This document shows positions 23,580-35,592 of a stretch of DNA of 64,000 nucleotides, piece after piece (position 1 is the stretch's first letter; each line of letters opens with the position of its first letter). The position numbers and the translations under genes were made by a program. The stretch lies in the NCBI GenBank assembly GCA_030278955.1, contig JAOANR010000009.1, forward strand, positions 38,712,945 to 38,776,944, written 5' to 3'. This stretch comes from Hygrophila difformis (lineage: Eukaryota > Streptophyta > Magnoliopsida > Lamiales > Acanthaceae). The notes under the pieces are model-generated. The model made no database searches. It worked only from the letters and a program-made list of their open reading frames with translations, and had not been told where the DNA came from.

Positions 23580-23836
23580 CTTCATCCGTTCCTAAATTAT
23601 TGACACATTGGTTGTTTTGTTACTGTTAATTGAGTAACTTTGATTCGACTTTTTAATACATTTATATAAGATAAAATATAGTCAAGTGGGATCTTGTAGT
23701 ATTCGTCTAATCGCATAGATTTATAATATCAAATTTTCATAATTTTTAGTTGTATGCAATTTGATTTATTACGGATTAAAAACGTAGATTGGATTGCATG
23801 AAATATGGGTTCGTGGCAAATATTAACGAAGGGATG
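23580..23836. mobile_element. Stowaway/Mariner-like MITE, 257 bp
   Basis: The left end CTTCATCCGTTCC follows a TA at 23578-23579. The right end GAAGGGATG precedes a TA at 23837-23838, and its reverse complement CATCCCTTCG resembles the left end. The interior is AT-rich and non-coding. This is the pattern of Stowaway-type elements (terminal CTCCCTCCGT-like repeats and TA duplication), somewhat degenerate here. Confidence 0.6.
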
Positions 23837-23838
23837 TA

Positions 23839-24136
23839 ATTTCTTGTAAATTTATTAGCACCAGTGTACAAATTATCTTTAAACGTGATGATTTCCATAT
23901 CTAGGATACAAAAAATGGATGATAATAACAGACAATTTTGATTGTTATCAGTACCGTTACACCAAATTTATTCCTATTTTTGGCCTTGGTGTGACAGACA
24001 CTAGTGCAAAAAACTTGTCGCACCAGATGCCATTTGGATATCGTACCAAGTGTGAATTGTTTTGAAACTTTTTAAGTATTTCCCGTTTTGGGCATTTTAT
24101 CAATTATTCTTACTTTTATGGGTTTTAAGTAATAAT
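23839..24136. other. AT-rich flank without recognisable gene
   Basis: Nothing beyond AT-rich sequence is visible. It is the pre-insertion flank of the gag-only element whose target duplication (ATAAT) begins at 24132. The same flank continues at 31568-31652. Confidence 0.5.
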
Positions 24137-26816
24137 TGTAACATTCCGGATTTGATAACCCAGGCCAGGATGTCACCGCCACACCTTTCCAAGCAAGACG
24201 CGAACCATTTCGAGCTCACTTGAGAAGATGCTAAGGCTAAGTTGTACCAATACTTAAAAATAATTTAAAAACCATTCAATAAGTGCCCGAAGGTTTAAAT
24301 CAGAGTTAAGTCTAACATACATAATTTAAAACAGTGCGGAAGCTAAGGCCAAACACGGCCAAACATGAGTTTGGGATTCGTAAAAGAATTTAAAAACAAG
24401 TGCGACAAGTCTTCGGAAATTCCCATCCCAAGTGTAAATGCCATGCGCTAATCTTCAACATCTGAAAAAAAATTGAGACAACGTATCTATCAGTACAACG
24501 GTACTGAGTAAGTTAATGTATAGCATAACGAATTTAAAGTTTTTAGACGAGTAATAAAAAAGATAGGAATTAAATTTTTAAAATAAGCGAGTAAAATAAT
24601 TTACGGGAAATTTTAACACTTTACCACACACATCATTACCAATGTTTATTTTGATCGAGAATAACCATTCTTGGGGAATCAAACCCGCAAGAGCTCAAAC
24701 ACATTATTTTACCATTGTTTGTTTTGATCGAGGACATCCAAATTACCCGCTTGGGCGCTTATGTCCACAAGCCGTCGGTATCAACGATCCTGGGCCGAAG
24801 CCTTTTCAGATCAACATCCGCTTGGGCGCTTATGTCCACAAGCCGGCAATAATAACGATCCTGGGCCGAAGCCTTTTCAGATCAACCCACCTCTGGGACT
24901 CGTACCCACGAGGGATGTGAAAGCAGTGACCCTATACAGACCGCTCCCGAGCCTTAGACAACCCATACGGATACATCTAGGAGTATAGACTCTTACTAAC
25001 ACGAAACCACAATATCATATGCGCCGTTTTGGCCACACAAAAACGAGCTCACGCCAAGTGCACTTACCCTCTAAAACGTCGGGCATCCCACTCGATCAAA
25101 ACTTACAAAGTTTAAAATCATAATTTCACACTTTACAATACCACATAATTCCAGATATCATATATTCCAAAAACGAGTGTCAATCAACTCGTACATCATC
25201 AAAATACATAAGTACAATTTTACCGACAAGGAATCACCACTGGCAGTTTCAGAAATCGAACTTGGAAACTTAGTAAAACATTTTCAAAAATTCCGAAATT
25301 CTTACAGGAGCTAGAAAACACCCAAATGAACATTTTTCATAGAAATAAGCTACTTCAAATTCGGACTCTAAGTGGCTTAAAAAAAATCAATTCAGAATTC
25401 ATTTTTCAAAAGCATAGGAGTTTACTGTCTACTTCGACCACAGTTCCTTTAGAAAATCATAACAATTCCAAGAGTGGTTCAAAAATTCTGAAATTTTACA
25501 GGAATAAATTAGACACATAAATGAACAACTTTCATGAAGAATTCATCCATCAAAAACGATCGTAAACAGGAGTAACACGAACAACAAAATCTGTCTACAC
25601 CATGATATTAAAACTGTCATCATAAACTCAGAAAATACCAGATGTTTTTTCGTCGCCCAAATCATGTCCAAAAATTATGAAAATTTACAGAGATCATATT
25701 CAAGGTATTAGGAACTTTTTTCATTAGAAATGTTTCGCAAAAACGAGCGGATCTAGACGAACAAAGAGGAACAAAAGAAACTATCCTAAAGAAACCCTAA
25801 ATCACAGATTTGACAAGGGATGGAATTCGAGTTGTTTCTCCATGAATACTCAACCAAAAACTCTAAAATTTGAAAGGCACAACACTAACTTACTTATGGT
25901 TGGATTAGAATCGAAAATCCCTTCTTGATTGCTCCAAAATTGACCGAAACAGTCACCTCTTTTCCAAGATCTACCGAACGAATTCTATTTTTGAGAGTTG
26001 TTGGAAGAATACTTGGTGTTAAGGCTTGAAATCCGAATTTAAGGATAAGGAATTGGATTAGAATACTTACCTAGATGTAGGAGAATAGATTAGGACCTCC
26101 CAATTCATCCAAGGCCTCAAGAACAAGAAGAAAACCCACACAATCTCACCAACTCTCAATTGGAAAATCTGAATTTCGGATTAAGGAATGAGGGGTGGTT
26201 TTGGGGTTGTATGAGGTTTATTAGGGCTATGATAACACTTCCAAAGTGTTCATAATGGTCCTAGGGAATGTAGGGGACGATTTTATGGTGGTCTTCCTCG
26301 AAAAATGTAGCCACCAACCCCTCCAAACTTCATCTATTGCACCAACCTCCAACTTGGTTCAATGAATCTTCTTTTGGTTCATGTTTCCACATTAATCCAA
26401 CTTTTTGGGAATTAATACACTCAAAACTTATCCTAAGGAGTCCAAATACACCCCTAAATGACTGAGCATTGGAATTGTATCGATCGGGAATGATAAATCT
26501 CGAAAATTGGGGTTGAAACCGCGTTTGGCGTTTGGAACATCGCCTACTGGCCGCCGACGCGGGCTCCACGCGCCGCGCGCCGCCGCCGCGCGGGCTTCTT
26601 TCCCTTTTTTTTTTTAAATATTATGATTTTAAATTCTAAAAATCATAATATGGAATTATCCGAGATCGTTGGATAATCCGATAACTCTCTTCGAGTTGCT
26701 ATCGTCCGAAAATATTTAATTCCGCTCTCTCGGAATTATTTCGGTTTTAATAATTAAATCCAATTCTTTAATTTCTTTGGATTTAAATTCTCGACGTCGA
26801 TTTCTCGGGTATTACA
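24137..26816 (-). repeat. 3' LTR of element 1 (2680 bp)
   Basis: The plus-strand termini are TGTAACATTCC and GGGTATTACA. It carries the hairpin CAGTACAACGGTACTG (24491-24506) followed by AGTAAGTTAA, and two 71-bp units (from 24748 and 24819) with GCTTG and CAAGC arms. A CG-rich patch lies at 26540-26600. It keeps a segment near 25215-25370 that is missing from the other LTR. Confidence 0.92.
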
Positions 26817-26981
26817 GTCTACCCCCCTTAGAAATCAACTTCGTCCTCGAAGTTGGGTCGCACTCGGAAAGCAACACCAACATAAGCAAGTAGTTTGCAC
26901 GCATAGAAATATTGAGGCTCGAAATTAAATTCTTACCTCAACGCGTGACATCTCTGCGGGGTATCACATCCTCTCCCCCTT
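26817..26981 (-). promoter_or_regulatory. Two polypurine tracts with LTR-start modules, element 1
   Basis: The inner tract AAGGGGGGTAGAC (26817-26829, minus) directly precedes the real LTR start. Upstream in element sense, a second tract TAAGGGGGAGAGGA (about 26969-26982) precedes TGTGATACCCC (minus, from 26968), which imitates an LTR start. Between them the sequence ends in AACTTCGAGGACGAAGTTGA, typical of the last codons before a Gypsy PPT. The outer tract follows a GTTATGGGGACATAAC block. Confidence 0.75.
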
Positions 26982-27199
26982 AGGACCGCAGTTATGTCCC
27001 CATAACCGCCTCTGAATTTTCTTGCAATAGCTTTAACCCTTGAGCGACTTCTATGGTCAAATTCTACTAGGTTCGCAAAGAGGTCTAAATTTTTAATTAT
27101 TATCGGGATTCCATCATATCTTTTAGTACACAATACCACTTTCCCGATGATAATTGAATTCCAAAGCTGATCGCTCTAGGTTCCGATAGATTTCATGCG

Positions 27200-27345
27200 T
27201 GTAAAGTTCTTGATCGAAATCAAAGAATACTTGTACCAGAATCAACTAAAACTTGTCAGATATGCCTAAAACAATAAACATACCTGCGATCACCTCTTCT
27301 TGAGCTAGCAACCCAGCTCGATTCATGACATTCAATCGTCCTTAA
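27200..27345 (-). pseudogene. Protease stub of element 1
   Basis: Minus-strand translation in shifting frames shows RLNVMNRAGLLAQEEVIAG, then MFIVLGI and, after a stop, a degenerate LVDSGTS active-site region. This matches the start of Gypsy aspartic protease, which follows gag directly. The rest of pol is missing, and the sequence soon passes into the outer PPT module. It marks the left edge of the deletion that made this a gag-only element. Confidence 0.55.
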
Positions 27346-27377
27346 GCTCTTCCTTGATTTCCTTGCTGGTTGCGATT

Positions 27378-28508
27378 CTATTGTGGCATCTGTGCTTGAT
27401 TATTGGGCTGATTTGGCCCAGTCGGACGATTCTCGTGAGGAGGGTTCACCAGATCCAACCTCTTCTCGATCATCTCCTCACGAATATTGCATTCTCTAAT
27501 CATGTGGTCTTCCCCACCACATCTATAACAAGTTCCACGCTTAGGGCACTCGCGCACCAGATGCGCTTTGTGGCACTGCGGGCATCGTGGTATGGACGTA
27601 CCACGTGTGTCATTTCTTTTGTTATTCAAACCTCTGTCTGCCTTCTCCTTAGGTCCATCGAACCTAGTTTGACCATTGTCCTTCCTCAATTTTGTTATTA
27701 TTGTTACTTCGATTCTTTTTCTCAAATCCTTGCGAGCCCTTGGTCGACTCACCATTGTTCTTACGATTCAATCGCTGGACACGAGCGATTGCTACAGCTT
27801 GGTCATACACTGCCTGAAGTGAAGTGTATTGCCCTCCAACTAGTATTTCCCAGATACTCAGGTTTAGCCCCATCTTGAACTTCTGGGCTTTGTCGGAGTC
27901 AGTTGGCACAAGTCTCGGAGCAAAGCGAACTAGCTCATTGAATTTTGCGTAGTATTCTTGCACCGTTTTTCCTCCTTGTCTTAAGTTGATAAATTCTTCA
28001 TACTTTGCAGCCTTAGTGCTCAGTGGATAAAACCTCTCTCTCAACGCTTCCTCAAATTCTCCCCATGTATAAACCTTCTCAACCTCGGCCAAATCTCCTT
28101 GGAGATGTTGCCACCACTCGTCCGCCTCTCCGTCCAGATAATAGGTCGCCACTCGAACCTTATCGTCCTCGGGGCATTTGACGGCAGTAAGAAGCTTGTC
28201 AAAACTTCGGATCCAATTCTCCAACTTGGTAGGGTCCTCTTGGCCGTCATAATGAGGTGGTTTGTAGGGGTTCACCAATGCTAGGTAGTTGCCTTGGGCT
28301 ACTGGCGGTGGTACACTCGCTTGTGCACGTTGCACCTCGGCATTTCCTAATGCTACGAGGACTTCCTCAACATTCCTTGACGCTCAACCATATTATTGGG
28401 AACAGGAGGCACTCGCCCTCCAACGTTTTGAGGAATGTCATTGTTGTTAGGTGCGTTAGCACCACCGTTGTTTGGGACTACCCTCCTTGGCATTCCCCTA
28501 GGTGCCAT
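27378..28508 (-). pseudogene. Gypsy gag with two zinc knuckles, element 1
   Basis: Gag forms the particle and binds RNA. The start is MAPRGMPRRV (ATG at 28506-28508), homologous to the start of element 2. A frame change near 28370 leads to 27664-28335, the retrotransposon gag fold (HYDGQEDPTKLENWIRSFDK, WGEFEEALRERFYP, GGKTVQEYYAKFNELVRFAP). A second change, +1, leads to 27378-27755 with CPQCHKAHLVREC and CYRCGGEDHMIREC, the latter a canonical CX2CX4HX4C knuckle. Length and order are normal for Gypsy gag. With two frame changes it needs either frameshifting or is a pseudogene; I favour pseudogene. Confidence 0.85.
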
Positions 28509-28963
28509 TTTCTGTTATCCAAGCACGCGAAGATGAGTTCCTAATCTAAGCACGTTAGCAGTCAGGAAAATCTAATGATAGGAAGGGTAAGAGGAGAGAA
28601 TAGATATGTGCAAACTAAGCACCCTTGATCAAGTTCTAAGGCTAAAGCAAGATTAGATTCAAGTTAGTGGCTCTAAGGCAAGGTCAATCGACATACCAAC
28701 TAAAAACGTTATCAAATACACGTGATTTGCATATATATACTTTGGAGCATAAAAAAAATGATGGATGTATGCAAATGCATTCCCCCCCAAAGAAAATATT
28801 TATGCATTTTTCAAGACTTGTCGGAACAATTGTTATATAATTCCCATGGGTTGTAAAATAAAATTCATTTCCATGGAAATAATATTTGAAATGCTTAAAA
28901 GTAATATTGAATATTTTGGGCCTCTATAGTGGGCCGAAAAATAATAGCTTTAAAAATTTCCGG

Positions 28964-28975
28964 GCTCTGATACCA
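28964..28975 (-). promoter_or_regulatory. Primer-binding site (initiator Met tRNA), element 1
   Basis: On the minus strand TGGTATCAGAGC, the complement of the 3' end of plant initiator-Met tRNA, lies three bases inside the end of the 5' LTR. It is a perfect 12-nt match. Confidence 0.92.
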
Positions 28976-28978
28976 CTT

Positions 28979-31562
28979 TGTAACACCCCGGATTTGATAA
29001 CCCAGGCCAGGATGTCACCGCCACACCTTCCCAAGCAAGACGCGAACCATTTCGAGCTCACTTGAGAAGATGCTAAGGCAAAGTTGTACCAATACTTAAA
29101 AATAATTTAAAAACCATTCAATTAGTGCCCAAATGTTTAAATCAGAGTTAAGTCTAACATAAATAATTTAAAACAGTGCGGAAGCTAAGGGCCAAACACG
29201 GCCAAACATGAGTTTGGGATTCGTAAAAGAATTTAAAAACAAGTGCGACAAGTCTTCGGAAATTCCCATCCCAAGTGTAAATGCCATGCGCTAATCTTCA
29301 ACATCTGAAAAAAAAATTGAGACAACGTATCTATCAGTACAACGGTACTGAGTAAGTTAATGTATAGCATAACGAATTTAAAGTTTTTAGACGAGTAATA
29401 AAAAGATAGGAATTAAATTTTTAAAATAAGCGAGTAAAATAATTTACGGGAAATTTTAACACTTTACCACACACATCATTACCAATGTTCATTTTGATCG
29501 AGAATAACCATTCTTGGGGAATCAAACCCGCAAGAGCTCAAACACATTATTTTACCATAGTTTGTTTTGATCGAGGACATCCAAATTACCCGCTTGGGCG
29601 CTTATGTCCACAAGCCGTCGGTATCAATAATCCTGGGCCGAAGCCTTTTCAGATCAACATCCGCTTGGGCGCTTATGTCCACAAGCCGGCAATAATAACG
29701 ATCCTGGGCCGAAGCCTTTTCAGATCAACCCACCTCTGGGACTCGTACCCACGAGGGATGTGAAAGCAGTAACCCTATACAGACCGCTCCCGAGCCCTAG
29801 ACAACCCATACGGATACATCTAGGAGTATAGACTCTTACTAACACGAAACCACAATATCATATGCGCCGTTTTGGCCACACAAAAAGAGGGGGCGGCCCA
29901 ACGAGCTCACGCCAAGTGCACTTACCCTCTAAAACGTCGGGCATCCCACTCGATCAAAACTTACAAAGTTTAAAAGTCATAATTTCACACTTTACAATAC
30001 CACATAATTCCAGATATCATATATTCCAAAAACGAGTGTCAATCAACTCGTACATCATCAAAATACATAAGTATAGGAGTTTACTGTCTACTTCGAACTC
30101 TAAGTGGCTTAAAAAAAATCAATTCAGAATTCATTTTTCAAAAGCATAGGAGTTTACTGTCTACTTCGACCACAGTTCCTTTAGAAAATCATAACAATTC
30201 CAAGAGTGGTTCAAAAATTCTGAAATTTTACAGGGATAAACTAGACACATAAATGAACAACTTTCATGAAGAATTCATCCATCAAAAACGATCGTAAACA
30301 GGAGTAACACGAACAACAAAATCTGTCTACACCATGATATTAAAACTGTCATCATAAACTCAGAAAATACCAGATGTTTTTTTCGTCGCCCAAATCATGT
30401 CCAAAAATTATGAAAATTTACAGAGATCATATTCAAGGTGTTTGGAACATTTTTCATTTAGAAAAGTTTTCCAAAAAATGAGCGGATCTAGACGAACAAA
30501 GAGGAACAAAAGAAACTATCCTAAAGAAACCCTAAATCACAGATTTGACACGGGATGGAATTCGAGTTGTTTCTCCATGAATACTCAACCAAAAACTTTA
30601 AAATTTGAAAGGCACAACACTAACTTACTTATGGTTGGATTAGAATCGAAAATCCCTTCTTGATTGCTCCAAAATTGACCAAACAGTCACCTCTTTTCCA
30701 AGATCTACCGAACGAATCCTATTTTGAGAGTTGTTGGAAGAATACTTGGTGTTAAGGCTTGAAATCCGAATCTAAGGATAAGGAATTGGATTAGAATACT
30801 TACCTAGATGTAGGAGAATAGATTAGGACCTCCCAATTCATCCAAGGCCTCAAGAACAAGAAGAAAACCCACACAATTTCACCAACTCTCAATTGGAAAA
30901 TCTGAATTTCGGATTAAGGAATGAGGGGTGGTTTTGGGGTTGTATGAGGTTTATTAGGGCTATGATAACACTTCCAAAGTGTTCATAATGGTCCTAGGGA
31001 ATGTAGGGGACGATTTTATGGTGGTCTTCCTCGAAAAATGTAGCCACCAACCCCTCCAAACTTCATCTATTGCACCAACCTCCAACTTGGTTCAATGAAT
31101 CTTCTTTTGGTTCATGTTTCCACATTAATCCAACTTTGTGGGAATTAATACACTCAAAACTTATCGTAAGGAGTACAAATACACCCCTAAATGACTGAGC
31201 ATTGGAATTGTATCGATTGGGAATGATAAATCTCGAAAATTGGGGTTGAAACCGCGTTTGGCGTTTGGAACATCGCCTTCTGGCCGCCGGCGCGGGCTCC
31301 ACGCGCCGCGCGCCGCCGCCTCGCGGCCTCCTGCTGCGCGGGCTTCTTTCCCTTTTTTTTTAAATATTATGATTTTAAATTCTAAAAATCATAATATGGA
31401 ATTATCCGAGATCGTTGGATAATCCGATAACTCTCTTCGAGTTGCTATCGTCCGAAAATATTTAATTCCGCTCTCTCGGAATTATTTCGGTTTTAATAAT
31501 TAAATCCAATTCTTTAATTTCTTTGGATTTAAATTCTCGACATCGATTTCTCGGGTATTACA
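28979..31562 (-). repeat. 5' LTR of element 1 (2584 bp)
   Basis: This LTR is the partner of 24137-26816, with TGTAACACCCCGG and GGGTATTACA termini. Relative to its partner it lacks about 150 bp; at that point (30073-30096) it has instead a 24-bp copy of sequence found at 30146-30169. It also retains a GGGGGCGGCC-containing stretch near 29888 that the partner lost. The hairpin lies at 29335-29350. Confidence 0.92.
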
Positions 31563-31652
31563 ATAATAGTGCTTAACTTGTATATAATTTATGTATTTCT
31601 TTGACAGATAACTTTCATTGCAAAAATATTAATTTCTGCTAAATTTATTTGT

Positions 31653-31952
31653 TGTTACAAAGGCTTGACGTTGGCACCACATATATTATGTGGCTGCTTT
31701 AATTACCTACCATGAATTTACTATTATTGGATTATGATCTCAAATGTGGCGGTGATTGTGCCTATAAGTATGAGCTCATGAACACTTGATTAATAGAGAT
31801 ATTAGAATCCTTTCATCTCTCCCTGGTTTACTTACCATTTTCCATTACCGATTGTACTTGTTATTTATTTTCTTCTTCTTACTCAACAGCTCTATACCAT
31901 ATATTATCTCACACAGAGTCTAATAGGTCATATAATTATTATATACACAATA
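31653..31952 (+). repeat. 5' LTR of Copia element 1 (300 bp)
   Basis: It is closely similar to 61551-61876, but lacks about 25 bp present there (a stretch around TTTACCTACAGACTGC). Its last bases read AATA, where the partner has AACA, so the terminal CA has mutated. The sequence after it (CGTTATCAGCACGA, 31953-31966) is where the primer-binding site should be; I do not recognise the tRNA from memory. Confidence 0.88.
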
Positions 31953-32299
31953 CGTTATCAGCACGAAGAGACTTTGCCGGAGTTTTGCCGAGATTTTAGG
32001 TATAATTTTCTATCGGTTCTTTTTGTAACACCCCGGTTTTGAAAACCCAGGCCGGGATGTTACCGCCACACCTCCCTAGCAAGACACGACTTCTTCGAGC
32101 TTGCTAAAGAGATGCACGGCTAGGTATTTCAGAATTTAAAACATTCAAAAACAGCCCATGTAATATAAATTGAAAATAATATCATCCTAGTTGCAACTTA
32201 AATATATATATATATCTATAATATATATATACCAAACCTGTTACTGTTCCAATGAACAGTAATTATGCACTTAAGCTTCCAGTTTTGCCCTCCTGAGGC

Positions 32300-34200
32300 C
32301 CTTCACGCGCTGGTTCTTCGTCTTCTCCCTCTTTGCCCTGCTGCATTCTGCCATTTTTTCCATTTCACTTTTTCTATCGGTCCTCTCCCTCTCCCGATCT
32401 CCCAACCTGCTTCTCATCGTGGTTGGGAACCCTAGCACCACCGCTGCCACTCAAAATCGTAACCCACCGTTCGCCTCCGTCCCACAGATCGCCTTCTCCG
32501 CCCGATTTCAGTCGCACCATTTTGCCGACTTCCTGCGACGCCGTTGATCGATTCGCCTTGTGAAGCCCTAACTGCTGCGCTTCTCTGTTGGCCACCCTTT
32601 CCCTTGCGTTGCTTCCGCCCGTCTGCACCCTTACGCCGCCGCCCGTGTAATTTCTGAAAGTGTGTAATTTCTGTGTTCGGAATTATGATGAAAAGAGGGG
32701 AGTTACGGACTGTGCTGTATTTGGTTTGTTGTTTGCCTTATTGCCTCTTTAATTTCTTCACTATGATTCACCCTGCATTTAAGGTGATTTGGAGTCTCCA
32801 TTTAAGGTGATAAGCCGATTCACCCTGCATAGATCTGCCTACAAGGTGTTTGTGAAAATACCTTATTTAATTTTTGATTTATTCATGGGACTGTTGGGGC
32901 TGTTAATTGCTGCATTTCTCTAAATCAATTTAGGGGATCGTGGGTTTGTTACTTGTTTTCTATTGATGATTGTTTTAGAATGTGGAGTGCAACGGTCATT
33001 CGGTAAAGAAGGACACCATTTGTTGTGCCACTTCAGAAACTGAACTCCATGGTAAACCTCAAACAACACGAATGATGGCAAGGGAAATCTCCCAGTGAAG
33101 TGGTTGACACTGCCGGTGTTTAGACCGATCTTGCATGTTATATTTTTATATGATTTTATGATCTCCACACAATTGTACTGTGTCATTGACAGTAATTAGA
33201 AAAAACAAAAGATTCGTCTCATGATGGATAATGGAGGAAAGATCACATCAGGATTGCTGAATTGGGGGATCGGCACACAAGGTTTGCAACTTGATGATTT
33301 AACATTTTTCTATAGTCATTCTCGGTGTAGTTTCCATCCAATTGTCTCTTTATGATTTCCTCTCCTCCCTTATTGATTCGCTTTCCCAAAAAAAATTCTA
33401 GTCTACTTTTCATGAAGTTAATTTTTTTTTTTAAAAAAAAATTCTTCTTAGAAAAATTTCTAAATTCGTTAGTGTAGATGATCACTAGAATAGGATGCTT
33501 CTATAGAAGCTAAAGTTGCTGCTCATAAAGTTTTACTTAAATAAGGTTCATTTAGTAGCACACTTATAAGGCCTCCTTTACTTTTATTATTATTTGATTC
33601 ATGGACTATCTTTGCCTCGAAGAAGTAGTCAAGACACATAAGTTGGTTGTTTCCCCTCATTGGAACAACACTTAGGTTTGCAGTTTCGGTTTCACTTTTT
33701 TTGCCCTTAATTATAGCTAGGTTTATATTATCGTCCTGTCTTTTTCCCACAAAATTGTTTCGCCCTTCATTTTTCATTTTGAAGCAGCGACTTGCCTAAA
33801 TTGAAGTGATAATACATTGCCAATGAGAATGAGTAGTTAGTCATCGTGCTGATTCATAATCATACATGAGTAATGATAAATTGTGGTTTGTTGTTTCCTG
33901 GATAATGAAAAACATTTATTTTTCCCATTACATAGTCATTTATATATTTTTCCCATTACATAGTCATTTACATTACAATTTATTGCTTTTAAACTGTTTT
34001 GCTTTGCTGACACCTATTCCTAGCAAAACATTTGGTGCAGTAGTTCAGCACCAGGAACCAAAGTGGGTGAATATAGGAGTTCACTATTTAATATTACAGT
34101 TTTTCAATTGGTGAATACTGGTTTTCTTTTAAGTTGTTTATTAAAATGTTCATTCACGGAATTTGCATCTCTTTTAAGTTGTTTCTTTTAAGTTGTTTAT
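32300..34200. other. Helitron interior without recognised gene
   Basis: At 32330-32640 the sequence is C-rich and looks like a captured 5' UTR or first exon (plus frame 32333-32563, Pro/Ser-rich). The remainder is AT-rich and intron-like. A 42-bp direct repeat (ATTTTTCCCATTACATAGTC) occurs near 33919-33970. I recognise no further coding fragment. Confidence 0.4.
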
Positions 34201-34221
34201 TAAAATGTTCATAGGGCTGGA

Positions 34222-34697
34222 ATGAATTTACCAGAGGCACGAACCAGATTACTTGATGAGCTTCAGAAACCCAATATTTGGAAGCTAACTGATTTTAGTG
34301 AACAATCTCAAATTCATTCCTTAAGACTTCCTGATAATATGTTGCCCATGAGGGTAAATATTCCATTATTACACCCTTACAACTCTACCTTTCCTTTTCA
34401 ACTACTTTGTCTTTGTTATTGGTTTAACTTTAGCATTCTTTTTGTTTCAGATTATTCGATTAATTAGTACAAATGCTGGTAGTGGAATCCTGGCATTAGC
34501 ATATGCAGTACGGAAACTCTGGAAATCGCAACGTAGCGAGAGGAATGGTAACGGCAAGGTTCATTTACTTATCTTTGAGGCTCTAGCTTTCTATCAAGTA
34601 TGGGATCCTCTTGTATTGTTTATATTGATTTCTTACTTTTTCTTCGCAGGCAACCAGTGTTGTGCCGCCACAGCTATGGCGATATACAAATCGTTGA
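34222..34697 (+). pseudogene. Captured TOPLESS-related (TPR) gene fragment, three exons
   Basis: TOPLESS proteins are WD40 co-repressors. Exon 1 (to 34353) encodes PNIWKLTDFSEQSQIHSLRL, matching the stretch between the two WD40 propellers. Exon 2 (34451-34558) encodes LISTNAGSGILALAYAVRKL and ends WKSQRSERNGNGK. Exon 3 (from 34650) encodes ATSVVPPQLWRYTNR and then hits TGA. Introns have GT (34354, 34559) and AG (34450, 34649) edges, and the exons join in frame. The parent gene was therefore captured as genomic DNA. The fragment lacks the N-terminal LisH/CTLH and most of the propellers. Confidence 0.8.
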
Positions 34698-34804
34698 TAT
34701 TGTTTTCTCCTGTTTATCATGTGCGGGCAGAAAGTGAAAGTCTTTCCATGGAAGAAAAAAATTGGATGAGCAAATAAGGTGTAACACTTAACAGGCAAAT
34801 GCAG

Positions 34805-35592
34805 GAAAGGTTGAGAGCTTTGAGTGAAGATGGAAACAACCAAAAGTAAACCTTCAATCTTCTTGTTTAAATTGTATAGTTAAATTTACAGCATTTCCTA
34901 AGGCCTGACCACTTGAAAATCACTTTGCTTGTCGTAGATGGCTTTTTCTAACCGAAGATGATATTAAAAGTTTGCCTTGCTTCCAGGTTCTTTTCTTGTC
35001 CATGTGGTAATTACACATCATAATATTTGCAAATAGTGTCTTTTTAAAATAATATTTTTTTTAAAAAAAAACTTTCACTATTGCTGTAATTATGACAGAA
35101 CGGAACCCTCATCGCTATGAAAGCTCCAGATGAAATCACCCTTGAAGTTCTAGATCCTGATGAGGTGCATAAATAACCAAGATACTGGGCTGACATTAGG
35201 TGGATCACGAGTTGCTTTTGAATGGTTAAATAATATCGGTTTTGTGAAAGAGGAGATACAGAATTATATTCAGAAGCACAAAGGATCCTATTCATGTTTA
35301 CCTTGTCTGGTATTACTCTGATATTTGATTATCTGCCACACACGATGATTTGATCATCAGCTTCATATTTGAGACTGATCTTTCTACCTTTTTGGAATAT
35401 TTTGTCAATGTTTCAGCCAATTTGAGCAGTTTGAATATATGAATGGGAATCCATCCGTGGAAGGATCCTGCTTGGCACAGGGTATACCATAAGCTTATGT
35501 TCCAGGACAAGACATTCATGAGATACTCAGCATATGGTGCCTCACAAGTCACAAGGAGAGATTACCAAAATTATGCCCTCAAATGCTGATGT
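34805..35592 (+). pseudogene. Captured E2F transcription factor fragment, about five exons
   Basis: E2F proteins bind DNA with a DP partner and control S-phase genes. Exon 34805-34845 reads ERLRALSEDGNNQ. Exon 34938-34986 reads WLFLTEDDIKSLPCFQ. Exon 35099-35164 reads GTLIAMKAPDEITLEVLDPD. Exon about 35250-35309 reads RYRIIFRSTKDPIHVYLV. A last one (from 35417) starts QFEQFEYMNG and contains ITKIMPSNADV after a frame change. Together these are the coiled-coil/marked-box dimerisation region of plant E2Fa/b-type proteins. Introns keep GT/AG edges. The DNA-binding domain and C-terminal Rb-binding motif are absent. It is on the same strand as the TPR fragment, 100 bp downstream. Confidence 0.8.

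Larger units (their letters stand above)
24137..31562 (-). mobile_element. Gag-only Gypsy LTR element 1, TSD ATAAT
   Basis: A complete minus-strand LTR element of 7426 bp. It has an LTR at 28979-31562 (5' in element sense), an initiator-Met PBS, a gag, a stub of protease, a PPT, and an LTR at 24137-26816. The target duplication ATAAT is perfect (24132-24136 and 31563-31567). No RT, RNase H or integrase is present: the internal region is only 2.16 kb. This is the TR-GAG-like class of non-autonomous Gypsy elements. The two LTRs differ by several indels, so it is not very recent. Confidence 0.93.

Noticed and set aside
27354..27878. Plus-strand frame of 174 codons as a gene
   Set aside because: It is the antisense of the gag zinc-knuckle region of element 1, which has clear homology on the minus strand.
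31953..31966. Initiator-Met primer-binding site for Copia element 1
   Set aside because: CGTTATCAGCACGA does not match TGGTATCAGAGC. Another primer, or decay, is more likely, so I left the tRNA unnamed.
32333..32563. A third captured gene with known function in the Helitron
   Set aside because: The Pro/Ser-rich frame looks like a UTR or first exon, but no family can be recognised.
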